Of a stretch of 64,000 nucleotides of DNA, positions 12,601 to 27,600 are shown piece after piece (within the stretch, counting starts at the first letter, position 1; each line of letters starts with the position of its first letter). The notes under the pieces were generated by a model. The model saw only the letters and a program-made list of their open reading frames with translations, ran no database searches and had not been told where the DNA came from. The stretch lies in the NCBI GenBank assembly GCA_030141605.1, contig JAQGDQ010000359.1, positions 62,001-126,000 on the forward strand. The letters run 5' to 3'. Source of the stretch: Tubiluchus corallicola. Its lineage: Eukaryota > Priapulida > Priapulimorpha > Priapulimorphida > Tubiluchidae. Both the position numbers and the translations under genes were made by a program.

Positions 12601-15600
12601 CTTTTTCTAATGCAGACAACTGCAATAAAAATTAAAGTTTAAGTAGTGACCTAATTTGTCAAAAAACTGACTTAAACAAATGGGAAAAGAACAAAAATGC
12701 ACTGTTTCTACAAAACAAAATCTGCTTGCCAAACAAAACTGCATTGCCCTTGTCTACTTACAAATTTTTAATTTAATCCAAAACTGTTCTGCATAAAACA
12801 ACTCTAGTGCATGAAGTTTTTATTAAAATGGCAAGGTTTTTTCGACACAACAGCTAATCACCTTCAATAAGATTCACTTTTTGTTCTACGACAAGTAACA
12901 TATTAGCAAGATAGATTTTTTGTAGACACTTTGTGTTGCAGTGCTACACTGAAGCATAGATATGTGAGGCATAAATTTCTATTACGCTTTCTACAAATAG
13001 CGTGAACTAGACAAAAATGTTGACCAATCAAGTTGGAAATTATTTCAGTCTTCATAACACACAAATACACAAAATAAACTTCTATACAGTCACTTGACAT
13101 ATAATAAAGTAATGCACAATATTTGGGAAATCACAGTATTTTAACTTATAGTCATTTGGCTTACCAAATCACTATTTTACTGAACACATGCTCTCTTTCT
13201 ATGCCTAAAAAATTACAAAAAAGAGTCTTAGTTCTGACAAGCTAAATTAACACTCATACCTGATTTCTCGAACGATAACTATCCAGTATGCTATTCAAAA
13301 TATTGCCATGTTTGTGAATTTTCCATGACGCGAGTGCCGGACATTTAGATGACCAACTGAGTATTTCTCTGGCCAAAGTAAACATGCCTATCATCTCTGA
13401 AAAATCTTTCACTTGGTGTGTCTAAGAACCAATAAATTTAAAATGTTCATTACCATCCAAGAATTTGCAATAAATTACACATGAATATGTTTCTTTCAAT
13501 TTTGCAAAATAATCAAAACAGGCAAGTGTGCCTGACTGACCGTAACATAAGCGGTAATGTATGAATGCTACTTTCGAAAAATGACCTCACACTTTGGAAG
13601 GTGACGTCATTTAGTGACTAGATAAAATAGCTTAGTATCATCCTGTAAAATATCATTAAAACTTGTTTTAAAACAACAGAACGGGACATTTTTGAAATGA
13701 CATCAACGCAGAGTAGATTACAATATCATCTGACAAATCCGAATTAGATGTGTAATACGCTCTAGTATTATTCTACAAAATTTAAATAAGCTCTATTATT
13801 AACTCATGGAGTAGTAAGCTTTTTTACAGAATTCTTCCTAAAAACCAAAAGAAAAATAAGAAAAATAAGAACAGCAGCGGTGGTGGCAGCAGCAGCAATG
13901 ATGACAACAATAGCAACAAAAGCAGCGGTGGTGGCAACAGTAGCAACAGCAAAAACAAGAATGCCAACAACAACATCAACAAGATGAGTAACATGCAGAA
14001 GTTTTGGTATTGGTATCAAATCACTGCCCTGGTCAGCAAAATAGCCACATCATTAATATAGCTCAGGCAACATAAGTTTGTAAAATAACTGAAAAAGGCA
14101 ATTGTGACAAAATCTAAAATCTGGAGCGAAAAAAACAGTGAAAGTCAGAGCCTAGACCCTTAACAAATGCATATGCTTTAAATAGTTTATTAACATTAAT
14201 TTTTAGCACTGTCATCTTATAATTTCAATCAGTAATATCAATAAAATTATTTCTTCTCATAAAACATCACAATAATTATAGTTCAGCACTTTATGACACA
14301 AAAACGGTTGCTGTGCCTAAAATGTGTTTAGTTTGTACTTTCATAAAAATTAAATAGGCATGAGATATAACAAATAACCACCCCTAAGACAACTGAAATT
14401 AGAGTTCAAGCTGCAATTAATAACATATACCTTAGCAAAGTAAATCACACAAGGTACTATTAGCTTTAATAATAGGACAGTGCTGCTTTTCTCCAAATTT
14501 CCACTCACAATTGACTTGCTCCATAACGGCATACACTGTTTTAACATGTCACTTGCAACAGCAGACGGTATCCTAAATAGTTTTAACAATTACTCCACCA
14601 TGTACAATTCTTCAACACAATATAAAAAAATGTCTTTTGTTTTTTTTTGTTGGGAGTGCAAGTAAACAGGAAAGTTTTATTAATTCTGCTTAAATATGAA
14701 TTGCAACGCCTGAAACTCCCAAATGGCTTGATTGCTTCCATTCATACGGTAAAAGAAGTACCTTGATTCGATATCTTCTCACTGACAGGTAATATTCTGA
14801 ATCGAGTTCACCAAGAGAAATGGAAAGTAAAAAAGCAAAAATTTCTGCTGGCTTTTTCAAAAACGTATACGCCTTAGCTCGAGAACAGAGAAAGTTGACT
14901 AGGAACAAGCTGTGCTAAAAATGTTTGAACAGTGTGTTTGACAATATACGTTATAAATGTTCACTGCTTTTTCAATGCAGGGGACATACTGTTCCTTTAG
15001 TCAGTAGCTCCCTGACATCATCATCTAGAGAAGCGCGAGCAGCAGGTAGATGCTCACTATCTAGAAGTGTGAGCAGCAGGTAGATGCTCACTGACTAGAA
15101 AAGTGTGAGCAATAGGTAGATGCTCACTGACTAGAAGTGTGAGCAGCAGGTAGATGCTCACTGACTAGAAAAGTGTGAGCAGCAGGTAGGTACTCACTGA
15201 CTAAAAAGTGTGAGCAGCAGGTAGGTGCTCACTGACTAGAAGTGTGAGCAGCAGGTAGATGCTCACTGACTAGAAGTGTGAGCAGCAGGTAGATGCTCAC
15301 TGACTAGAAAAGTGTGAGCAGCAGGTAGATGCTCACTGACTAAAAAACTGTGAGCAGCAGGTAGATACTCACTGACTAGAAAAGTGTGAGCAGCAGGTGG
15401 ATGCCCACTGACTAGAAAACTAGTAGCATAGTGCTATTACTACACTGACAAAATATAGTAGGCATTACTATTTATCAGTTTTGTAATATAAATTTTATAA
15501 TTTGCAAGACAGTGTCACGTGATCAGTCTGTTAAAACACACTGAAATTTTAGATTAACATAAAAGACATGTTTATTCTGCCATCGCACAAGTTAAAAGTG

Positions 15601-18549
15601 TTTGGCCTGATACGTGGCCAGTCCAGGTGCATCTCCCCGATTTACAGTTGAATTCAATTGAATAACACAGTCAATATAACTTTCATAGAATGCGTCTAGT
15701 TTTTCAGACCACAACGCATTTATGACACCCCGGTATTGTCGCCAACAGCACTATTCCTACTGCCTAAGGAACAGTCCTACTGGTAACAATCCCTAGAGGA
15801 TAAAAAATGCACTATTACAATCAAATTAGGTATTAGTCGTATATTACATATGGGACTTTGAGACACATTTTTCACAGGCACCTATCACATTATAAAGAAA
15901 GCTCCTCTAAGAAGCGCTGAACCAACAAAAATATTTCACCCGTACTTTGATGTAAATACATCCTCCATCAACACTGGAGTAAATGGCGGAAGTACAGCAA
16001 ATGAAACTGGCTAAAAGTGACTACATAACCAGGCAGTCATCCATTCATTTATTGAACAAGCTAAGTATTGCTTAACTTCAGTCACAACATCACTTGACCA
16101 TTCACACCATCCTACTGAGCACTGTTACTTAATAACAATGTTTCTGCAAGACCTTTGCTAACTGATTAACTGTTGCTTCTACAGGAAAGAGCTGTGTCTA
16201 TTTCTCTGTAAGGTATCTCAAGAATATGTGAATGAATATTATGGAAATTTAAAAGTTTATGAAATTTTGTTGAAATTCATAGAAACTTCTTAGAAAAATA
16301 TGACGTACATGTAGGTCACATAAAAGTTATTTAAATTTTGGTGATGGCTGACCAAATGATTGATATTTACGAAAGAAAAATCTATTTTTGTGTATTATGT
16401 ATTTACATTTTGTGAAAAGAAACCAGTGCAACTCAAATAAAAGCAGAAACGCAACATAAAATGAAACACTTACCTATGGTATATAAATGGATATAGCAAT
16501 TTATAGCAACATATTGTGGCATTCAAAGCTAATCTGTGTTCATTCAAGAAATTTGCTGCTTCTATCGCAACTCTGAATCTCTCACATTCTGTTAACTGGC
16601 AAAACTGCAAGCAAATCTTAAATTTTTCACTCAAGAATTACTTAGAAACGCACTCAGAAATACATTGTTAATATCGACTGGACATTATTGTTGATGTAAT
16701 TTGTTTCAAATAAGCATGACGAACAAATATGAAGTAAAAAAGTTGTTTGGTGAAGAATGTCATACAAAGGAAAATTAGAAAGTCTAATAAGTCTAAGATA
16801 TGTTCTATTCCGCAACAAACATTGGAATGCATAGGTTTGTTTTTGGGACATCTGAGTTAACATTTTTTAACGATTGTACAGAAAGAACTTGTAAGTCCTA
16901 ACTCAATCTGAAGTTGTGATAAAGAATTTAAAACAGTGGTTTCAAAGTAAAACTGTATCAGTTATAGTAGCAAATTCTGGTTAGCAACAAAAAAACTTGG
17001 TTCTTGGCAATTTAGTTAAGCAACAAGTCCACAACAGTGAAAAGCAAACAAAAGTCAACAAAACATATTCAATAAAACCACCACTACGTGGGTGTCATCA
17101 ACAGAAACCTGGTCAGCAGGTTGCACATGTGCCAACAAACAATACACTAGCTATGCTGCATAATAACAAGATTATATGCATATGATATAAAATTTCAAGT
17201 TTCCTGCAAGTTTGTTTTAGTTATACCTCACCCATTAATTAGGCTACATCCCAATTAATTAATTTCAACACAACAAGTTCTATGGGAGTCCATGAGACTG
17301 AGATGGTTTGTTTGAAGCAAACTGCAGAAAAGTGTTATTAATAACTAATAAATAGCTAGATAAATTATGTATAACGTAGGATCACTAGAGTGTAAAAACT
17401 ACGATTGTTACATACTATTTGTTATTCTCTTTCAATGCTATGAATATTTAATTAGCTTGTTAATGTATCTAACTAACATATTAATTGTTTCTTACACTTA
17501 ATATGTACGTGTTATACTATAGTATCATGGCAAATAAAAAGACTGTTCTACCTATCAGGTCATGTCTATTTAGCATTGAATTTCAGAACCAATTTAAGTG
17601 TGTATAAAAAATTTGCTGACCTTCTTATATCATATAAAAGTCCTTAAAAAGCCCATACACAAGAAAATGTTTTTGCCAAATATCATACTTCTCAGAATTA
17701 ATATTTCAATTTAAAAGAGTCATGTTCCTAGGAAAAGTTAGTCAGATCACTTGTTACTGTATACATACAAAACATGAACATAATCTCATACCTGGGATTT
17801 ATATGGTGGAAACAGGTCTGGCATTATCTGTGCTGTAAATAAACAAAGATGCATCGCACTCTGAAACCGAATGAATATGCTCACAACAAACGATTTCAAC
17901 AGCACGTTATGGCAGTCTTCTTTAACTTCAGGTTTTAGATAATAATTTGTCGTCAAGCCATCTGACTCTTGAGGCAGTGCACTGTAAACGAGGCTCTCCC
18001 AAAGACAATCGCAAGCTGTTATGGCAGATTCAAAGGCCTGCACAGTGTATGCTGCCTATAATTCCAAATACATCTGTACTACTAAATTATCAATTGACGT
18101 AATGTGTTAAGTGGTTTAACCAATTGTGTGCAACACCACTCCATTAAAAAACTTGATGACCACTTAACTAGCTGGTTTGTTTATAATGCAATAGTAATAA
18201 GTTTATTGATGACTACAATACAGTACAATACAATGCAATACAATAAGATAAAATAATACAATACAATACAAACAAACAACACAACACAATACAATACACA
18301 ATACATACAATAATTTATAACATAAAGTAATGTAATGTAATATAATATAATCACTTTTTCACTTTAATAGTCACTTTTTCACCTGGCTATATTAACCTAT
18401 AACAGGCTCATAAATTGCAAATAGAAGCAGAACATAATTAATATTGCATCTTTAATTTAGGATCCCTTGTTTAAGAAACTGAAATTTAATCCACTGCTTA
18501 AATATACTTGTGTTAGATGCTCACTCCACTTATTAATATTCACAGTAAA

Positions 18550-18605
<56 letters not shown>

Positions 18606-21600
18606 GGCTTAATTCTAGCGTCATAGCTTTATTTAACCAGATAGGTTATATAGTCATTAAGCAGTTGTATTTTTGTAAGTTCAGTTCTATATTTCAAACT
18701 TTCACACATCAGCTTACTCAAACTGATAACATTCATTTGTGCACTTAGCTCAAACGATTCATCCAACTTGTCAGATGAGTTTTGAAAAAACAGATGCTTA
18801 CTGTCTTAGTTCAAATGTACTACAATGATGACCATTGGAAAATGTTTACTAAACTTATTTCTCAAGTGACATTTTAACTGCTCTTTCACAATTTTATAAT
18901 AAAAATGATACATGCAACCAGCCATACATGCAAACAGCATAGCTGCAAACTATACAATTTAGGATTATTTTAAAAACCGAATGTTAACAAATTCTCATAA
19001 AAATGATACATGCAAACAGCATAGCTGCAAACTATACAATTTAGGATTATTTTAAAAACCGAATGTTAACAAATTCTCTGATTAGCAATTTTATAGTGGA
19101 AAATAAAATACATATTACCTGCACCAAGTTAAACCAAATAAGATGAGTGTTGCCATAGAGACAGGAAGCAAGAATCGGTCGCGATGTTTCGCCAATGCTG
19201 CCTGATATTAATTGCCCTTGTGCAGTGTAAGCTGCTATAGCAAAGATGTATCTCTCATTTGGCTTTAACCCAGAAACTTGTAGGTAAGGATTCCTACTAG
19301 GTACCTGTTCAAAACTAGAATTGTAAAAACCTGCAAAAACTATAAGCAGGTTGATCAAACTAGAGACAAGCCTTTTAAATGAGGATGAGACTGACAATAC
19401 CAACAAACGGTTCGTTTCAAGCTAACTCCTTCTCCATGTGGCATAGCCCGAGTCCCAAGGGAGCAGACAGAGCTCTAGCAGGAAGCATCTAGCCCACTCC
19501 AAATTGGAAGGCATGATGCTAGCCAGGACAAAGCAGGTCTGACCACCAAGCCCCTCAACTCTGCCATATTTGCTGAAGTGGTGAAAAAGCTTGGTTCAGG
19601 ACTAACAAAGACTTCAGAGAAACATAATAAATACAAAATCTGCTCCAATATTATTTAATTACAAAACAAGATTAAAACAAACTGTCATGACCAAATGTGA
19701 GAAAACTAACAAAAGAGATCAAATAGTTCAAAGCAACCCATTCTACATTTACCCAAGACCATAACACAATACTGGAAATTGTAAAAATCTTATCAGTTAA
19801 GATTGTGATACTATTGTATTGATTATTGATTGTATTGTATGAACTGTACTGTTTGTGTAGGCCTATAGTATTCAATTATACTGTATTGTAACGTATGATT
19901 TTAGCTGATTGTATTGCATTGTATTGAATAATGACTACATAATATGAATGTGATTCTCATATTTTCTCTATTGTAAAACTCCTAAAGTACCTTAATCAAT
20001 CAATGATTTTTGTTTATACAGTGATAGTTTAGTTAGTTAGTTTTTTAGTTTTAGTTGTGTGATTAGCTTTGTCTGAATTATTCTAATGTACTTTTAAGAC
20101 CATAGCTTGGTATTTTCACACGTTTCCTTAAAATGTTATTGCCAAATATCAATTTTTTTATCTGTAATGAATTACTACCACGTTAACTGTCATACACTTA
20201 TTTACGTATTTACTGTTACCCAGTAAAATGGTAAATAAATATTATTCTACCTATCTATCTATCTAAATGTGCTATAAAAAGGCTTAATTAATTAAACTAT
20301 CGTTAAAATGTCGAAATTATAGCAGATGATTGAATTATACTGCAAGTAAAAAAGAAGAAAGGAAATGCCCATCTCGAAAAAACATTAACTAATACAAAGA
20401 TAAACAGTAAAGCAACTAAATGAATAAAACAATAATTCACATAAGTTATTAGAATTCTAAATATAAATGTGTAATGCATTACTTGCCATTACTCCAGTGC
20501 CAGGCAAATGATAATCATTCAGTCGAACCTTCAAAATTTTACCTGCTGCTGAACGACCAAAAATCTGATACCAAGTTACGTCTGCACTATGCAAAAACCT
20601 GGCTGGCTTGAAAACAATTGATGTGTCAGTACGCAGAAACACTTCAGGTGGTGGAGGAATAGAGGAATTAGGTTTATCGTTGCTTCTCACACTACTGTAC
20701 TTAGATTCTTCCTGTATTGTTCGCTTTAGCAGTGTTAAACCTTCCGCGGCAAATTCTTTTGCAACCTGCGGGCTGTGCTTCGCAACTAGTAAAGCCTCCT
20801 CCACACAGACCATAGCTCGGTACAAACTATTCTTACCACAATATGGGTAATCTTTTTCAGTTGTGGAGGGTGAGTGATTGCATGCTTTGCAGGCACAGTC
20901 CATATTGCTATCAACTGGAATAGCAATGTTTGTAGAGCCTTTATGCTCTAAAGTAAAAAACAAAGGGCACTTAATACAAATATCCTTTCCTATTCACATG
21001 CTATACATAGCAATTAGCAAAGATATAAAGTCAAACCCAACAGACAAATAAATGTTTAAGACTCACTTAAGACCACAAAGACTTTACATGAATTATGCAT
21101 AGATGCATATACAAATAAGACATGCACTATGAATACATTGTTATTACTCATAATAAACAAAAGTCTCCTTCAATATGCAGCCAGGTTAGTGAAATAAATT
21201 GGGAAAGAAGTAATTAGCATCAAATTAGAAAAGTTAGAAAGACTGGAAATAGCTTAATAAAGTTGATGAAACACCTCTAAAATATCCAGCAGTCTTAAAG
21301 TTGCTGTAGCAATTCACCCAAAAGTTCCACTTAGTCATGTGGTATATTGAACAAGTCAAAATAGAAAAGGTTTTTTCCTAATATAAGGAACACGGTTTTT
21401 TTCTACAAAATGGCAGCTATAAGAAATAAGGGACATTTTCATGCAAGTTTTACTTCAGATATGTCTAGTCGACTCGTAATAAAAATTGACTACAGTCAAC
21501 AAAGCCTATAAAGACAATGTGATGGTAGTGAATGCGAGTATCAGATCTGAGTACCAATGAACTTGTCATCTACCAACTCCTTCAGGACGGCAACACACAT

Positions 21601-24600
21601 AATAGGTCTTGTAAGACCAATGACTTTTCTGCACTGTTTGTGCACAGACAGAATTAAATGATTACAAATTAGGTGCTGTTCTGTTTATGAGAATCTCGGC
21701 TATCCAGTCATGCTATTTTGTATGTATTTATAAGAGATTTAATTGGATAAAATTAAGAATAACAAGCCCTTTTCAGGCATTAAAACTAAGCTTATTGGGT
21801 AGCTTAGTCTGGTTTACACTTAAGCAATCATGCACCCTATTTTATTGATCGCCTGCGTGCTACACAATAAAAGAACTGTCTGTTGTACAGCGTTCAGCTG
21901 CCATACCAAGAAAAAGCCCCAAGCAATCAGACAAGGACTTCTTTATAAAACTAGGGTAGACTTGAGGTCAAAGTCTATCAGAATGTTGTGTCTGGATAGT
22001 TGAATTTTTTGCATTAGGCGTTACAAACAGTGCAGTTGCTGCAAGTTTATTTCAATTTGCTTGTCAAAAATGGACTTCTTAACTAGTCTATTGTTAAGCA
22101 AATACATTTCATACATAATATTGCATGAAAACCAATTGTAATATAATGTAATCATTGTTTAGTGAGAGCAGTTTTTCTTGAACTTATGCAAAATGTAGCA
22201 AACTCTTACGGTTCTGACAGTTAAGTAAAGCTTAAACTGAAACTAACTGATGTCTGTAAAAAGCCATGGAGATCTCCAAGTTCCTAGGAATTTTTGCATT
22301 TTTGGCCAGTATTGATATACTACTAAAATGCCTTTTCAAGACAGTAATAAAGTAGTTTAATTAACCAATACAAGAAAACCATTTAAATTCTAAAATTCTT
22401 CAGTAAAAACAACAACGGGTAAGACCCACCTGGTGGAATATGAGCAAGCTTGACTAAATGCCTGAAGTACAAAGCCACTATATTAATCTTTTTTTCTATA
22501 GTACAAGCAGCCGCCTCGTTGTCATAGTAACAATGTAAAGCAGCGTCTTCTTGCAAAGCATCTAAGGTGTTTTTCAAACTTTCTGTTGACTGTTGGTAAT
22601 ATTGCATTTCATTTGTACCACCTGTGTACATAATAAAGCTTAGAGAAGCGAGACTTTGCAAGCAAAAATACTTTATCAAAATCAAAGCTCTCCAGTAAAC
22701 AATTTTAACAAAAAAAACTTTAAAAATGAATTAGCTTGTGCTTCACATACAGTCAAATATATGAATGTTCATTGTTTTTCCTTGGTGTACAAGAAGGAAT
22801 ATACATTTTTAAAGAAAAATACTGCAGAACATGGTTCAAAATGACATATAGTTTAAAATTAATTATGTGCAAGTATTTTTTTTGAACAACAGAATTATTA
22901 TTTTTGAAGCTTAATTTCTTTAGTTTCTTTTAATTTTGCAAGCTCATATATTTAAAGGATGCCAGACAATGCCTGTTGCAGTGCAAATATATGCACACTA
23001 CCAGATCGCAGAATTATTTAGCAAATTGGAAGTGTAATTCCATTACGTTAGCAAATAGGCAACAAGCAGCATTGTTCAATGAGTTCCTAAATGAATATTA
23101 GATGTTAAAACCAACAAACCAGAGAGACAGCACCAACTAGATGGTGTAACCGTTTCAATGGCAAGTTCTTCAAGGAAAAAAGCAAGTGTAAGCGTCACTT
23201 CCATGGTAAATTCTATGTTAGAGCTCGCCTGACCACTCCACAACAAAACTTTGTGCACAGTATTTAATTCCTCCAATAGCTTCAAAAATTCAAAGAGATG
23301 TAATTACTTGCTTGAATAATAACAGGCAAACAGGTTAACTTAATTAGATGTTAACCATGTATGTTTTACTAGTGTAATATACGTATAAAGTTAGCAATTT
23401 TAACTTTCACAGTAATTCCTCTTCAGTTACCAGTTTCTTCGGAAACGTAGATGTCACTTCCAAACTTCCATTGTGAAATCTTTCAAAGGCAGGTTTGCAA
23501 GCTGTCCACACCATGTTCATCGCATCCAGTACAATCTCCATGTCAATTTCTTCAACCAGAAATTTCAATGCAGCTTGCACACCATGACATATACCTTCCA
23601 CATAATTCAATTCCACATCTGCAAAAAAAAATTTGACATCTTCCACAACAGTTACAGTAAACCCTTGCTTAATGACTCCCCATTTAGCAATGCTTCGTTT
23701 TAATGATACTGAACATTTGACACCTTTTCTCACTTAACGACACATGCTTGATTTTAGTGACAATTGTTTTGCCTTGAAGCGGTGAGACAACCACTGAAAT
23801 TTTATATACTGTGCTCGTACTTTATAAAGCCAAGTAACAATCCGAATCATGGTAAAATTTCCCACACTAACTCTGATAGCAGGCAGTTAGAAACAGGAAT
23901 ACAGATACGATCCACTGCTAGTTGCTCCTTATCACTTAGTAAACAAGTAATATATAAGTGTAAGCAGAAAAACTAATAAAATGTTTGACTTATGAACCTT
24001 CTGTATTGCTCCTGGAAAGCAACCGAACACAATACATGTTCCTGTGCAAGGCATGGTTCCATTTAATGACATTTTGCAACAAAGCGACTTGATTTCTCAT
24101 TATGCAGCAAAAAGGAAATTACGAAAAATCTTGCAAACTAAGCTATATATCTTTAGCATAAAATAAAATGACTACTGTCATGCAATAGTAGCTAGCCCTA
24201 CAGTTACACTGAATACCTATGGGATGTATGTCATCAGTTTGCCTAGCACCCTCTTCCTCATCTTCTTTGGAGAGGTCATTTTTGAGCTTTCTGTATGAAG
24301 CTACAGCGGTCAGAATGTCCAAGACAACGATATCACTCGCCCGGTTGCTCAGGGCTCCCAAAACGGTATGACGGCCACAACAGTTGCACATCAGAAGACG
24401 AAAAATTTCCCACTGTTCATAGCGAAACAGAAGCTTTAAAAAGCTGACATAGCTGCTAGCAGAAATTTTATCAGAACCTGGTAGACAAAAATAATAGAAT
24501 GACAGAAAAGCTAATGCACCATACAGTGATATACCATAAAAAATAAATTAAAAGAATTTTTATAAGCTAATTTACTTCATAGTAGCAATTAAAGCAAACA

Positions 24601-27600
24601 ATGACATTTCCACAAACTTAATGACGTATTGACTATTTTGACAATGAACAGCATGAATTTTAACATAAAAAGCAAACAACTTCTTTAGCAGACAAATAAA
24701 TGTACAAGAAGTGCAGGCTAAAATTGTAAATGTTGCAGAAATGTAAATCATACATAAACAGCCTAGAATATGAGTAACTAAAGAAAATTTTGAAACACTG
24801 TACCTTTAGCTGCTAGTTCTCGTAATGCGTGCTCGTCAGTGATACCAGTATGAAAAGATTCAACATCAGGATCTCTAGGTTCTATTTTGTAAATGTATAA
24901 ATGTGTGCAATAGTACTTTATAAAACATTTAAGTTATATGAACCAATAATTAGTGATTTTTGTTCCTGGAATGCACCTGCATGCTTTTATATTATTTCCT
25001 GTGGAAGGCATATCTTTATTTAATGACAATTTGTTTAGCATCGAGTTTTGCTACCCACACATTAGAGTTAAGGGACAACTTACTGTTAACTTATTATTAT
25101 AATGGGTTTGTAACATTAGAGGACTATTGTATTTTGCATTAATAGAACCCATATGTTTTAGTTTGAAGTTCACTTAAATCAGCTCATCAGATACAACATT
25201 ACGTTCCACTAGAACAGACATGAGTTTAACAAAGGACTGGGTTTACAGTGTCAGTGTAGGTTTTTCATAGTGGGTAGTTTTAGTAATAAAATTAGTATAT
25301 AAGGAATGCTTCACAGCTCTAAGACAGTTAAACAAACGGTCAATTTCTAGAGGTTTGTTTTTACACCTAAACAATGTATCAAATTTTCGTTATTACAAAC
25401 GTTTGTACCATGAACAACATTTACATTTGGCCTGCTAATTACTAAAAAAGCACTTGTGAAACCCAATTGAAAAGCAAAACAAAATTCAGCCAGACCATAT
25501 CAAGTAAATATATAAGTAAATAAATAAATGTATATAAACAAAACTATTTGAAATAATTATCAACATCTGGAAAAATATATCAGCAATGTTTTTATCAAGA
25601 AGTCTAAACTTCCCTTTTAGATTTGACAAATTTAAGCAAAGCAAACTTGTCAGTTGTTGTCACTTTCAGCTCAATCTACATTTAATACTGCAGTTACAAT
25701 TAATGCTTACCACATATTATAGTCAAACCAACAGCCAAGAGCTCTATTTGCCATTCGACTGCATCACCGCCACCAGCGGGCTGTTTTGAGTTCAAGGTAT
25801 GAATGTTTGGATGATCAAGGGCCTCCAATATGGCAAGAAACTGAGCTGCTTTGCCTTCAAACATGTCGGCCAAATAGCGTTCAGTCACAGTGCGATGTCT
25901 AGCAGGCTGGAGACAAGGTAAAACATACATGATCTAATTAGATTTAATAGATTATATAAAAAGACAAAAATTCTCATTCGAGGCTGTACTGCATAAATGA
26001 GCCCACAATTTGTTTAAAAAATGAAGGCTATTGTGCAAAAATTATTAGTCATTACTAATAATCAAATACTGCTAAGGGGCACATTGAACATGAGCCTAAG
26101 TTAGTCAATAAGCATTCATGCCAATATCCAATAAACAACATACTTACTGTTAGCATCTCTCTCTGCAAAATTTTCGTTCCATACAATGGTCCCTTTTGTT
26201 TTCTCTTCTTTACAATAATACTGAGCCGAAAAATTATAGAACCCAACTGCAACAAACCAGTTTAACTTGAAATTTTTTCGAAATAAACAACTCAAATAAA
26301 ATACTATAATGCAATGTGAAATATAAAGATGTAAAATAAACATATGCAATATTTTCAATCCAGGTCAGATTCAATATACTTTATTAAATGTGTGGTCTTG
26401 TCAACAAAAAATACTATCCCAAAAATGCCTACTACTTTCTACACTCTACAGTTACCGAAAAAACAAGTACTTGTCCCCAAATGAGCGAGATCCAACACAT
26501 CACTTTTGTATTTTTAGCTATATTTTAATTGTAACATTTAGAGTTACGTACAGTTTAATTTAATTATGGCTATGGATTTGTGCTAACTGTTTAAATTTCT
26601 TAAGTAACTCAGGGCAAAATAGTAAATGAAGCATTTCACATACACGATGTGTATGTTACCAAAAAATATGTCTCTGTCTATGTCTGTATTTCTGTTTCTG
26701 TTTGTATATGTCCATTTTCACAACAACACAACAAAGTCCTTTACTTACCAGCAAGACATGAATGTAAATAGTTTTAATCAGCATTTTTAAGCTTTCATTA
26801 TTCATATCGATGATCCGAACAAGATCAGTAATCACATTAAATGAGGGAGCAGTCACGGACAATTAAGATCAATTTTTAGGTTACAGTCTACAACTTGTTT
26901 CACAAAGTATTTTCTAAATTACTTCTGCTGAATGCACTACTGGTTTAGAAACCCACCATTAAAAAGAATGCAACACTGCTACAAAATTGCTCAGTATTTT
27001 AGATTATAAAATGTTTACTATTAAATATGCATAACATCTGTGACCTGTTATAACATGGTTTGCTATAGCATGATGTACTTAATGTCTAAGTCTCGATGTC
27101 TAATGAGCATCTGCTGCTGGCACGCAAGTGTGAAAAAAGTGTGAAGGCAGATAATGATATCAATCATATCATGACTAAATTACCTACCCATCTTGCATTA
27201 TAATGGAATTATCGCATATACTGCCACCTACCTATCCTAAACATAAAATTGTTATATGTGGATGGCCTCTAAGGTCAAGTTAGTAATGACTCGTTGTAAT
27301 ACGAGAGAATTTAATACAACCATACTTTGACAACTGCGAGCCGAAACACGCTTTCATCTTCCTTCGATATAAAGCCATTTTTCTCCAGCAAGAGCTTATG
27401 CATTTCTTGCACCTTGTGGAGGCCTCTTCTGGCAAATTCCTAAACACAATATAACACATTGAAAAGTGATAACACATATTGTAAGTAAATATTAGTTTAT
27501 ATTAGTACACCTTACATTGTTTTACATGCTTCTTGGTCATTCATAATAAATCTTGGTAGGGTAGCTAAGAAACAACATTTTCTGTTTGGATTTATTTCTA

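Noticed and set aside
13804-14019. Hydrophobic Val/Ala-rich minus-strand ORF
   Set aside because: It is a translation of an imperfect AAC/AGC triplet tract in an intron and has no homology that I recognise.
15033-15420. CRISPR-like array of palindromic repeats
   Set aside because: Units abut without unique spacers, there are no cas genes, and the window is a eukaryotic intron.
26656-26862. Minus-strand ORF with a good GTAAGT donor, considered as a CFAP54 exon
   Set aside because: No AG acceptor precedes it in frame, exons on either side already join in phase 0, and the joined protein reads through a family-conserved region without it. An AC-type acceptor was considered but the matching U12 donor is absent.
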